A stretch of DNA of 12,592 nt from Gemmatimonas phototrophica (GTDB lineage: Bacteria > Gemmatimonadota > Gemmatimonadetes > Gemmatimonadales > Gemmatimonadaceae). A model generated the notes under the pieces. It searched no databases, was not told the DNA's origin, and saw nothing but the letters and a program-made list of their open reading frames with translations. The DNA is taken from contig CAMBRJ010000036.1 in NCBI GenBank assembly GCA_945870175.1, positions 1 to 12,592 on the forward strand, in the 5' to 3' direction. This document shows, piece after piece, positions 1 to 6,786 of this stretch (positions within the stretch are counted from its first letter, which is position 1; each line of letters begins with the position of its first letter). The position numbers and the translations under genes are program-made.

Positions 1-867
1 CCGCGTGGCGACGAGATTGGGAAGCTCCATCTGATGGGTGATGATATGGATGATGTGGGCTACGGCCGCTCGTCGTACGACGAAGACGAGGAGGACGGCT
101 ACGGCCTTCCGTCTGAAGGCGGCGATTCACTCTGGGACAGTGCCGACGACGACGACGAAGAGGACGACGACGACGACGAGGGCGACAGCTTCGAAGACGA
201 GTTGACCGAGGACGAAGACGACGAAGACGACATCTTCAGTCGTCCCGTACGTCGTGGCCCAGGCCGTCCGCCCAAGAATCCGGGGGCGCCGAAGCCGGCG
301 CCGAAGTCGAAGGCGCCCAAGCCGGAACCCAAGGTAGACGCGCCGGCGACCATCGACGACATCGACGAACTCCTCGACGACGACGCCCCCGAGCCGGCGA
401 AGGCCCCGAAGGCCCCGAAGGCCCCGAAGGCCCCGAAAGCGCCCGCGGTGCCCAAGGTGGAAGCACCGGCGGCTCCGGCGGCCAAGCCAGCCCCCAAGGC
501 CCCGGCCAAGCCTGCTCCCAAAGCGCCCGCCAAAGCGCCCGCCAAGGCGCCCGCCAAGCCTGCTCCCAAGGCGCCCGCCAAGGCCGCCAAGAAGGCCGTA
601 GCGAAGCCCGCACCGGCCAAGAAGGCACCCGCCAAGGCACCGGCCAAGAAGGCGCCCGCCAAGGCCGTCAAGAAGGCACCGGCGAAGGCACCCGCCAAGG
701 CACCGGCCAAGAAGGCACCCGCCAAGGCCGTCAAGAAGGCACCCGCCAAGGCACCGGCCAAGAAGGCACCGACGAAGTCCGCTCCGAAGAAGGCCGTCAA
801 GAAGGCGCCGGCGAAGGCCGTCAAGAAAGCCGCCAAGCCCGCCAAGAAGGGCGCGAAGCGCCGGTGA
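1..867 (+). CDS. Acidic/lysine-alanine-proline-rich histone-H1-like protein with AT-hook-like motif (5' end uncertain)
   Basis: From the ATG at 34 it has 277 residues, but the frame is open to the left edge (codons 1-33 read PRGDEIGKLHL), so the gene may start outside the window. A possible Shine-Dalgarno (GGGAAG, 19-24) lies 9 bases before ATG 34. Counting from that ATG, residues 1-68 are extremely acidic (Asp/Glu runs), 73-81 read RRGPGRPPK (AT-hook-like), 107-120 are again acidic, and 121-277 are repeats of KAP, KAPAK and AVKKAPAK ending in KKGAKRR. The tail resembles bacterial histone-H1-like and Lys-rich C-terminal extensions, which bind DNA or RNA nonspecifically. A nucleoid or nucleic-acid binding role is inferred. 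No globular domain or enzyme motif is visible, and one could lie upstream. Its stop codon overlaps the start of the histidine kinase, so the two are probably co-expressed. Low-complexity composition makes homology by similarity unreliable. Confidence 0.7.
   Translation, partial: PRGDEIGKLHLMGDDMDDVGYGRSSYDEDEEDGYGLPSEGGDSLWDSADDDDEEDDDDDEGDSFEDELTEDEDDEDDIFSRPVRRGPGRPPKNPGAPKPAPKSKAPKPEPKVDAPATIDDIDELLDDDAPEPAKAPKAPKAPKAPKAPAVPKVEAPAAPAAKPAPKAPAKPAPKAPAKAPAKAPAKPAPKAPAKAAKKAVAKPAPAKKAPAKAPAKKAPAKAVKKAPAKAPAKAPAKKAPAKAVKKAPAKAPAKKAPTKSAPKKAVKKAPAKAVKKAAKPAKKGAKRR
402..437 (+). repeat. Tandem 9-bp repeat, four perfect units
   Basis: GGCCCCGAA occurs four times head to tail (402, 411, 420, 429). 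It encodes the KAP-KAP-KAP-KAP stretch of the Lys/Ala/Pro-rich protein. Unit length is a multiple of three, so copy-number changes would keep the reading frame. Confidence 0.85.
624..767 (+). repeat. Three identical 30-bp direct repeats within the basic tail
   Basis: A 30-base unit beginning GGCACCCGCCAAGGCACC recurs without change at 624-653, 687-716 and 738-767. The intervening DNA (mostly coding AVKKAPAK-type residues) is also similar. Identity at the DNA level, not only the protein level, points to recent duplication or gene conversion and to possible length variation between strains. Confidence 0.8.
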
Positions 868-2381
868 TGCCGCCCGACGAGCAGCCGCCGTTCGTGCGGC
901 GGCTGCTCGACGCGCTGCCGCTGACCATCTGGTCCGTCGATCTCGACGGACGCATCACGGCGGCCAACAGCGCCTGGTCCAAATTCGCGACGGACAACGG
1001 AGCGCCCGGCATCTCCTCCGAATCGGCGGTGCTCGGGCGTTCCATATTCGACAGCGTCTCCGACGACCCGTCGCGGGAGCAGATCGAACGTGCCATGGCG
1101 CTGCTGCGCGAACGGCGCGTCCCGGTCGTGCGCTGGGAATTCCCCTGCAGCTCCCCCACCGAGGAACGCGTCTTCCTCATGCAGGTCACCGCGATCGACG
1201 ATGGCCAGCAGGTCGCTGGCTTCGTCTTCTCGACCGTGGACATCACGCCAAGCCACCGCTCGCGTGAAGCGCTCATCAACACCGGCATTGCCCTCGCCGA
1301 AGCGATCTCGCTCGATCGCGTCTACGAAGAGGTCGCCCACCAGTTGCTTCGCGCCGTCCCGTCCACCGGGTTCGTCATCGCCCTCGCCGACGACAATACC
1401 GCCGAGTTCCGCATTACCCACCGGCAAGGCTACGACGCGCACAGCAGTCAGCAGCTCGAGGTCCGGCTGCTCCGCACCTGGCTCGACGCGCTCGCCACCG
1501 GCAACGTCGCCCGACAGTCCACCAACGTCGGACTCGAAATCACCGCCCCGCTGATCACCGGCGAAGGCGTGCTCGGCGCGATCACCCTGTACGGGGAACC
1601 CATCGAGTCCGAACAGGCGCTCGAAGAGGCGGAACGCGTGCTGGCCGTGATCGCGGCGCAGACGGCGGTGGCGATCGAGCGCGCCTGGCTGGTGCGACGG
1701 GTCGAGTCGAAGCGCCGCCTCGAAGCGATCGGGGAAGTCGCGGCTGGTGTCGCCCATGAGCTCCGCAATCCGCTCTTCGGCATCTCCTCGGCCGCGCAAC
1801 TGCTCCAATTTCGCGTCAAGGAAGATCCGGTCGTTGAAAAGAACGTTGGCCGCATCCTGCGCGAGGTCGAGCGACTCAACCGCATGGTGACGTCGCTCCT
1901 CGAGTTCGGTCGGCCCAACGCCGCGCATCTCGTGCCCGCCGACCCCGAATCGGTGTGGGACGACATCCTCGACGGCGAACGGGCCCGCCTCGAAGCGCGA
2001 CAGCTTACCATCCGTCGGGGGCGCCCGGAGCATCCGGTGCGCAGCCTGATCGACCTCGAGCAGCTCGGCCAGGTCTGCCGCAACATCCTTGTGAACGCCT
2101 GTGACGCCGCGCCGGAAGGCTCGGAACTCGTCTTGATGTCGCAGGTATCGCCGGTGGGTGGATGGCGCTGCCGCCTGTCCAATGCCGGCCCGGCCATCCC
2201 GCCCGACGTCCTCCCGCACGTCTTCGAGTTCTTCTACTCGACCAAAGCGGGCGGCACCGGCATCGGACTGGCGCTCTGTCAGCGCATCATGGACGAACAC
2301 GGCGGCACCATCAGCATCGATAGCACCCCCGAATTCGGCACCACCCTTACCCTCACACTTCCCCCCACGGCGGCCACGTGA
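864..2381 (+). CDS. Soluble PAS-GAF sensor histidine kinase (NtrB-like)
   Basis: This is a 505-residue kinase that autophosphorylates on His and passes the phosphate to a receiver, most likely the next gene's. Residues 10-130 look like a PAS domain (TIWSVDLDGRITAANSAW, ending in a VDITPS exit motif). Residues 135-275 resemble a GAF domain. The dimerisation/HisKA box is EVAAGVAHELRNPL with the phospho-accepting H298. The ATPase domain shows the N box (N407, N411, D414), a degenerate G1 box (SNAGPAIPPD in place of DxGxG), and VFEFFYSTKAGGTGIGLALC covering the F and G2 boxes. There is no signal peptide or membrane segment, so it should sense a cytoplasmic signal through PAS and GAF; the ligand is unknown. 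The start is GTG 864 (4-base overlap with the previous stop) or ATG 867. Its own stop overlaps the next gene by 4 bases (GTGA), indicating translational coupling. Confidence 0.93.
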   Translation: MMPPDEQPPFVRRLLDALPLTIWSVDLDGRITAANSAWSKFATDNGAPGISSESAVLGRSIFDSVSDDPSREQIERAMALLRERRVPVVRWEFPCSSPTEERVFLMQVTAIDDGQQVAGFVFSTVDITPSHRSREALINTGIALAEAISLDRVYEEVAHQLLRAVPSTGFVIALADDNTAEFRITHRQGYDAHSSQQLEVRLLRTWLDALATGNVARQSTNVGLEITAPLITGEGVLGAITLYGEPIESEQALEEAERVLAVIAAQTAVAIERAWLVRRVESKRRLEAIGEVAAGVAHELRNPLFGISSAAQLLQFRVKEDPVVEKNVGRILREVERLNRMVTSLLEFGRPNAAHLVPADPESVWDDILDGERARLEARQLTIRRGRPEHPVRSLIDLEQLGQVCRNILVNACDAAPEGSELVLMSQVSPVGGWRCRLSNAGPAIPPDVLPHVFEFFYSTKAGGTGIGLALCQRIMDEHGGTISIDSTPEFGTTLTLTLPPTAAT

Positions 2382-3694
2382 CGTTGTCGCTCCTCGTCAT
2401 CGACGACGACGACACCGTTCGTTCGACGCTGGTCGAATTTTTCGAGACGTTCGGCTTCACCGCGCGCGGCGCGTCCACCGCCACCGAAGGCCGGCAGTTG
2501 GCTGCCGAACACGCCCCCGATGTGGTGCTGCTCGATCTGCGCCTCCCCGACGCCGACGGCGTCCGCGTCCTCGAAGCGCTGCGGGCCGACGATCCCGACC
2601 TCGCCGTCATCGTGCTCACGGGGTACGCCGACGTACGAACCGCAGTCGCCGCCATGCAGCACGGGGCGGCAGACCTGCTGGAAAAGCCGGTCGATCTGGA
2701 ACGGCTGGCCGTCGCCGTCACCCGCGCCGCGGAACGCGGTCGCCTCCGACAGGAAGTCGCGGTGCTGCGCGCCCAAGGGCGGACCGACGCGACCCCGCCG
2801 GCCATGGCCCCGACGGTCTCCGACCTGATCGATCTCGCCGCACGCAACCCCGACGCCCCGATCCTCCTGCAAGGGGAAACCGGCACCGGCAAGGGCTACA
2901 TCGCGCGACAGATTCACGATCGTTCGGTGCGGAGCCGATCGCCATTTGTCGAGGTCAACTGCGCATCGCTCTCCGCCACGTTTTTTGAAAGCGAATTGTT
3001 CGGGCACGAACGGGGAGCCTTTACCGACGCCCGCCAGGCCAAGCGCGGCCTGCTGGAAGTGGCCGGCGACGGCACCGTCTTTCTCGATGAAATCGCCGAA
3101 CTGAGTCCCGAAGTCCAACCGCGGCTGCTCAAGGTCCTCGAAGAGCGCACGTTCCGGCGCTTGGGCGGCACCACGATGCTCCGGTCGTCAGCCCGGGTCG
3201 TGGTCGCCACGCACCAGTCGCTGGCCGACGCCGTGGCCGAAAAACGCTTTCGCGCCGACCGCTACTACCGTTTGCAGGTCCTCACGATCACGTTGCCGCC
3301 ACACCGTCAGCGTCAGGACGAGATTCTGACCATGGCCATGTCGATGTTGCCCAAGGGTAGTTCACTCACGAACGAGGCGGAGGACGCGCTGGCGAGCTAC
3401 CGGTGGCCCGGCAATATCCGCGAACTCAGGAACACGATCTGGCGAGCCGCGATCTTGGCCGAAGGTCGGCCCATTGAGCCAACGCACCTCGGTTTGGTAC
3501 AGCCCGCGCCCCCGGCAGTGGCACCGGTTCCCATATCGTACCAGCCGCGCACGCTGGAGCACGCCGAGCGTGAGCTGATCCGTGAGGCGCTGGTGGCCAG
3601 TGGCGGAAACCGCACCCATGCTTCGCGCATCCTCGGGATCGCCCGCTCGACCCTGATCGAGAAACTCAAGCGCTACCCCGCCGACTTCGGCTGA
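2378..3694 (+). CDS. NtrC-family response regulator: receiver, AAA+ and Fis-type HTH, with GAFTDA loop
   Basis: This 438-residue regulator is the probable partner of the overlapping kinase. Receiver: acidic pocket D9-D12, phospho-acceptor D53, T81 and K103. AAA+ domain: Walker A GETGTGKG (166-173), Walker B GTVFLDEI (D237, E238), FRADRYYRLQV around 291-301, and WPGNIREL (343-350). C-terminal Fis-like HTH: about 392-434 (NRTHASRILGIARSTLIEKL). The loop that contacts sigma-54, GAFTGA in classical members, reads GAFTDA (213-218), with Gly replaced by Asp. Such variants may alter or lose sigma-54 activation, so it is safest to call it NtrC-like rather than a proven sigma-54 activator. The start is GTG 2378, fixed by the GTGA overlap with the kinase stop and by the receiver beginning at once. 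Target promoters are unknown; no convincing -24/-12 element was found in the window. Confidence 0.92.
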   Translation: MTLSLLVIDDDDTVRSTLVEFFETFGFTARGASTATEGRQLAAEHAPDVVLLDLRLPDADGVRVLEALRADDPDLAVIVLTGYADVRTAVAAMQHGAADLLEKPVDLERLAVAVTRAAERGRLRQEVAVLRAQGRTDATPPAMAPTVSDLIDLAARNPDAPILLQGETGTGKGYIARQIHDRSVRSRSPFVEVNCASLSATFFESELFGHERGAFTDARQAKRGLLEVAGDGTVFLDEIAELSPEVQPRLLKVLEERTFRRLGGTTMLRSSARVVVATHQSLADAVAEKRFRADRYYRLQVLTITLPPHRQRQDEILTMAMSMLPKGSSLTNEAEDALASYRWPGNIRELRNTIWRAAILAEGRPIEPTHLGLVQPAPPAVAPVPISYQPRTLEHAERELIREALVASGGNRTHASRILGIARSTLIEKLKRYPADFG

Positions 3695-3761
3695 ACCCAG
3701 GCAACCGACCGAATTCGATTGTCCGGAAATCGGACGGAACCCAGGGCATCTGACCGGATTC
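3693..3761 (+). repeat. Imperfect direct repeat pair, possible operator
   Basis: GAACCCAGGCAACCGACCGA followed by ATTC (3693-3716) and GAACCCAGGGCATCTGACCG followed by GATTC (3737-3761) match at 21 of 24 positions once a single base is gapped. Start-to-start distance is 44 bases, about four helical turns. The first copy overlaps the NtrC-like gene's stop codon. Between them lies a small inverted repeat, GTCCG-GAAAT-CGGAC (3721-3735). The location upstream of the stand-alone receiver gene suggests a paired regulator-binding site, but this is inference; it could also be a small duplication. Confidence 0.5.
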
Positions 3762-3873
3762 CCGACGGCCTTGCCGAGCAGTCTTGTGAGCAGACATTCG
3801 ACGAAATCGTTGTTGGGCAATGGGTTGCGACCAGCCCGCCGCTCACGGCCCGTTTCTCGCTCTGCAGACAGAC

Positions 3874-4287
3874 ATGAGCGAGTCACCTGCGTACAAGAAG
3901 TCAGTCCTCATCGTCGAAGATGAGCAGTCCATCCGCGATGTCCTCGTCGAATTGTTCGACGTCGAGGGCAATGTGGTCAGCTCTGCGGAACTACTCCCGG
4001 AAGCCCTCGAGCGACTGCGCACGCAGCGCTTCGATTTCGTGGTAACGGACCTCCGGTTGGGCGGCAAGCGTGACGGCGGATTACAGGTGTTGGCCCTCGC
4101 CGGCATGCTCTCGCCCGACGCCATGGTATTGGTCCTCACCGCATTCCCCGACGATTCGAACCGTCAGGCGTCGTCCCGCTTGGGTGCGCTGCACTTTCTC
4201 GAAAAGCCGGTCGATCTCGCCACGATCGCGCAACATGCCGCGACCGTCGACGTTCGGTCCGCCTTTGCACCGGCTGGTCGAGCGTAA
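3874..4287 (+). CDS. Stand-alone CheY-like receiver protein
   Basis: This 137-residue response regulator consists of one receiver domain and no output domain. Visible residues are the acidic pair E15/D16 in VLIVEDE, phospho-acceptor D59 (VVTDLR), T89 (LVLTAF) and K111 (FLEKPVDL). The last ~20 residues are an unstructured-looking tail. An upstream in-frame ATG at 3820 would add 18 residues without receiver similarity, so ATG 3874 is preferred; neither has a good Shine-Dalgarno. The LEKPVDL motif and the DVLVELF helix closely resemble the receiver of the NtrC-like protein just upstream (LEKPVDL, STLVEFF), suggesting related partners. It may take phosphate from the upstream kinase, acting as a relay, sink or protein-protein switch. 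Partner and output are unknown. A spacer with direct repeats separates it from the kinase/regulator pair, so it may have its own promoter. Confidence 0.87.
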   Translation: MSESPAYKKSVLIVEDEQSIRDVLVELFDVEGNVVSSAELLPEALERLRTQRFDFVVTDLRLGGKRDGGLQVLALAGMLSPDAMVLVLTAFPDDSNRQASSRLGALHFLEKPVDLATIAQHAATVDVRSAFAPAGRA

Positions 4288-4313
4288 CGCACTTCCGTTC
4301 GGCAGGCATGGTC

Positions 4314-4412
4314 ACGCGACTGCGCCGACACAATCGTCAGGTCGTCCTGGTGGGTGGTGGGTGATACTGGGGAGTGTCACACGGGCGGCCTGGCGAGTCG
4401 GCGCAGTCGCGT
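4314..4412. repeat. Perfect 16-bp inverted repeat enclosing a G-rich loop
   Basis: The left arm ACGCGACTGCGCCGAC (4314-4329) is exactly complementary to the right arm GTCGGCGCAGTCGCGT (4397-4412); the loop is 67 bases. The loop has a G-run block (4349-4372: GG, GGG, GG, GGG, GGGG) that could form a two- or three-tier quadruplex, and a small GTGTCACAC palindrome (4374-4382). No coding sequence is supported between 4288 and 4462, and no T-tract follows the right arm, so it is not a standard intrinsic terminator. It may be a structured RNA, a protein-binding DNA structure, or a remnant of a small mobile element; no flanking target duplication is evident. Confidence 0.7.
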
Positions 4413-4447
4413 AATCATTTGTAACAGCACACGGCCACGATCCAGCG

Positions 4448-4453
4448 TATATT
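4448..4453 (+). promoter_or_regulatory. Possible -10 element for the MerR-like gene
   Basis: TATATT lies 9 bases before the ATG at 4463 in an otherwise GC-rich stretch. A TTGTAA (4419-4424) is upstream but 23 bases away, too far for a standard -35. If this -10 is real, transcription would begin at or next to the start codon, giving an almost leaderless mRNA, which fits the absence of a Shine-Dalgarno there. Confidence 0.25.
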
Positions 4454-4462
4454 GCCCTCCCC

Positions 4463-5008
4463 ATGGCCGAGTCTCCCGTCCCACTTCTTCGCGCTCACGC
4501 GCGCAATGCTCCGTGGAATGCCCGCGGGCTCGCGGCCCATGCCGCTAGTCTGGTGGATTCTGCCGGAATGAAACCCACCAACGCGTCAGCGCGGGCCGTG
4601 CCCAGCGCGCGGGCCGTTCGCTTCTATGTCGCGAGTGGTCTGCTCGATCGACCGGAGGGCGCCGGAACGGCCGCCACCTACGGCTATCGCCATCTGCTGC
4701 AGCTGCTCGCCATCAAGATCCGCCAGCGTGAAGGGCAGACGCTCGACGCGATCAAGAAGGAGATGCGGGAAGTCACCGGCGATGCGCTGGAACGGCGCGT
4801 CGCCGCGTCGCTCGCGCCCGCGCTGACGCTGCAAATGGATTCCAGCGCGCCGAAGCAGAATGTCGTGGCCACGTGGCGACACGTGCCGATCGCCGACGGC
4901 GTGGAGTTGCATGTACGCGACGACTCCCCGGCCGCGCGCGACGACCTGCTCGTCGCCCTGCGCGATATGCTGCGCAACACGCTGGGCCGGAACGACTTCG
5001 GGACCTGA
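4463..5008 (+). CDS. MerR-like transcriptional regulator
   Basis: This is a 181-residue predicted DNA-binding protein. The recognisable core is PSARAVRFYVASGLLDRP (47-64), then TYGYRHLLQLLAIKIRQREGQTLDAIKKEM (72-101). These match the MerR winged helix: the R-x-Y helix followed by the wing and the 'HLLQL..I...Q..G.TL..I' region. The first helix-turn-helix segment is unusual: instead of a short 'ysIgelA..tGvs' start there is a longer WNARGLAAHAASLVDSAG helix (18-35) and a PTNASARAVPSAR linker. The C-terminal part (about 120-181) has no effector-domain motif such as metal-binding cysteines. The ATG at 4463 keeps the first helix; a later ATG at 4568 would remove it. There is no clear Shine-Dalgarno. 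It lies just upstream of the serine genes, so local control is possible but unproven. Confidence 0.75.
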   Translation: MAESPVPLLRAHARNAPWNARGLAAHAASLVDSAGMKPTNASARAVPSARAVRFYVASGLLDRPEGAGTAATYGYRHLLQLLAIKIRQREGQTLDAIKKEMREVTGDALERRVAASLAPALTLQMDSSAPKQNVVATWRHVPIADGVELHVRDDSPAARDDLLVALRDMLRNTLGRNDFGT

Positions 5009-5166
5009 TCCGCACCGCAGGGTGTTGATCCATGTGGGCTTCGGCCAATCCGCACGTCGCTGTTCCCCCCCCCTCGCTGTAGCCAATCTTTCGTTGCCTC
5101 TTCTCTGCGTCGCGTCGTGCCTGCTCCGGGCATCGCCTCGCGCGGCGTCTCCTTTCGCGTGCTCTC
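5009..5166. other. Spacer upstream of serA with no identifiable element
   Basis: This 158-base spacer separates the MerR-like gene from serA. I looked for a promoter, terminator, riboswitch or small gene and found none that is convincing. There is only a weak CACC-GCAG-GGTG hairpin near 5014-5025 without a T-run. The 20 bases before the serA ATG hold no Shine-Dalgarno. The promoter of the serine cluster presumably lies here or further upstream. Confidence 0.4.
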
Positions 5167-6774
5167 ATGGCATTTCGCGTTCTTGTCACCGACGATGTCG
5201 ATCCGGAAGGACTCGCCCTGCTCGCGGCCGAGCCCGAGCTGCTCGTTGATGAAGTCCCCACGCTGCCAAAGGATGAATTGCTGCGGCGCATCGGCGAGTA
5301 CGACGCCATCGTCGGCCGCAGCGCGACGCGAATCTCCGCCGAGCTGCTGCGCGCCGCGACGAAACTGCGGGTCGTCGGCCGTGCCGGTGTCGGCGTCGAC
5401 AACAGCGCGCTCGATGTCGCCACCGAACTCGGCGTGGCGATCATCAACGCCCCCGCCGGCAATACGGTGGCCGTGGCCGAGCTGTTCTTCGGCACCGTGA
5501 TCGGCCTTCTGCGACAGCTGCCGGCCGCCGCGCTGTCCATGCAAAACGGGGTGTGGGATCGCTCCAAGCTCATGGGACGCGAACTCAAGGGAAAGACGCT
5601 CGGCATTGTTGGCCTCGGTCGGATCGGCAGCGAAGTCGCCATGCGCGCGCACGCGTTCGGCATGACCGTGGTGGCCTTCGATCCCTACATCGCCGATGAA
5701 CGGTTCACCGCCTTGCGCGTGCGTCGCGCGGCAACACTCGACGCGCTGATCGGGGAGAGCAACATCCTGACGATGCACGTGCCGCTCAACGACGAAACGC
5801 GTGGCATGATCGGCAAGCGGGAACTCGGCCGCCTGCCCGCCCGATCGATCGTGGTCAACATGGCGCGCGGCGGTATCATCGACGAAACCGCGCTGCTGGC
5901 CGCGCTCGAAGCCGATCAGCTTCGCGGCGCCGTGCTCGACGTCTTTGTCGCCGAGCCGCTCGCCACCGATTCGCCGCTGCGCACGGCGCCCAATCTCCTG
6001 CTCACGCCGCACCTTGGTGCCAACACGGTCGAAGCGCAGCGCAATGTGTCACGCGATGTCTGTCTCGCGGTGCGCGATGCGCTACTTCACAACGACCTCT
6101 CGAAGTCGATCAACGTGGCCGGCGGTGCGGGCGAGTGGGGCGGCTTGCAGCCCGCCATGCTCGTGGCGCGTCGCGCCGCCGCCGTGGCGCGGGCCGTACT
6201 GGCCGATCAGGGCATGCGGGCCGTGCGTCGGTTGACGCTGCGCATCGGCCCCGATCTTGCCCATGGTGCCGGTCCACTGCTCGCGGCCGCGGCGGCGGGT
6301 GTGCTGGAAGGCGTGATCGAAACGGATCGTCTCAATCTCATCAACGCGCGCAGTCTCGCCGACGCCCGCGGCCTCGAACTGTCCGTCGGGGAATCCAGTG
6401 AACTCGGACACCCGCGCGCCATCGAAGTGGCGCTCGCCGGCGGCATGCAGCAGCTGGCAGTGGCCGGTGTGGCGCCCGAAGACAGTACGCCACGTCTCAC
6501 GCGCATCGGCCAGTTCCACGTCGATGTCAATCCACGACAGACGCTGCTCATTCTCACGAATCACGACGTACCCGGCGTCATCGGACGCGTCGGCACGCTG
6601 CTGGGTGAACGCAAGGTGAACATCGCCGAGTATCACCAGGCGCGGTTGGCGCAGGGTGGCGATGCGCTGGCGGCGATCTCCGTCGACGGCGCGGTCAGCG
6701 AAGAGACACGTAAGGCGTTGCTGGAACTGCCCGACGTATTGACGGCCAGCGTGGCGCACTTTGGCGCTGAATAA
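5167..6774 (+). CDS. serA: D-3-phosphoglycerate dehydrogenase, long ACT-domain type
   Basis: SerA oxidises 3-phosphoglycerate to 3-phosphohydroxypyruvate with NAD+, the first committed step of phosphorylated serine biosynthesis, in the cytoplasm. The 535 residues fit the long class: substrate-binding segment (1-97), Rossmann fold with GLGRIG (149-154), return of the substrate domain (about 283-315), intervening ASB domain (about 320-450) and C-terminal ACT domain (about 458-530; TNHDVPGVIGRVGTLLGERKVNIAEY). Catalytic residues are R234 (NMARGGIID), E263 (VFVAEPL) and H282 (TPHLGANT). The ACT domain suggests serine feedback control, which is typical of the family but not proven here. SerA enzymes can also reduce 2-oxoglutarate to D-2-hydroxyglutarate, relevant to the flavoenzyme encoded 12 bases downstream. 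ATG 5167 lacks a Shine-Dalgarno but fits the family N-terminus. Confidence 0.96.
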   Translation: MAFRVLVTDDVDPEGLALLAAEPELLVDEVPTLPKDELLRRIGEYDAIVGRSATRISAELLRAATKLRVVGRAGVGVDNSALDVATELGVAIINAPAGNTVAVAELFFGTVIGLLRQLPAAALSMQNGVWDRSKLMGRELKGKTLGIVGLGRIGSEVAMRAHAFGMTVVAFDPYIADERFTALRVRRAATLDALIGESNILTMHVPLNDETRGMIGKRELGRLPARSIVVNMARGGIIDETALLAALEADQLRGAVLDVFVAEPLATDSPLRTAPNLLLTPHLGANTVEAQRNVSRDVCLAVRDALLHNDLSKSINVAGGAGEWGGLQPAMLVARRAAAVARAVLADQGMRAVRRLTLRIGPDLAHGAGPLLAAAAAGVLEGVIETDRLNLINARSLADARGLELSVGESSELGHPRAIEVALAGGMQQLAVAGVAPEDSTPRLTRIGQFHVDVNPRQTLLILTNHDVPGVIGRVGTLLGERKVNIAEYHQARLAQGGDALAAISVDGAVSEETRKALLELPDVLTASVAHFGAE

Positions 6775-6786
6775 GCGAGCGCATCG

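Noticed and set aside
402..767. CRISPR-like array from regular repeats
   Set aside because: The repeats are in-frame, contiguous or irregularly spaced codon repeats of a Lys/Ala/Pro protein, without unique spacers.
99..2300. Very long open frame on the minus strand (733 codons) opposite the Lys-rich protein, kinase and regulator
   Set aside because: It mirrors low-complexity and GC-rich coding DNA; its product is Ala/Gly/Phe and Ser runs plus Arg/Asp-rich text with no domain, while the + strand genes have clear motifs.
3820..3873. N-terminal extension of the lone receiver
   Set aside because: The 18 residues do not belong to a receiver fold; ATG 3874 places the first beta strand at the usual distance.
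5009..5166. Possible serine- or glycine-related riboswitch before serA
   Set aside because: No glycine-riboswitch core or other known aptamer motif could be recognised; only weak hairpins.
4684..6012. Minus-strand frame (442 codons) opposite the MerR-like gene and serA
   Set aside because: Shadow frame; His/Gly/Arg-rich product without motifs, opposite strong catalytic motifs of SerA.
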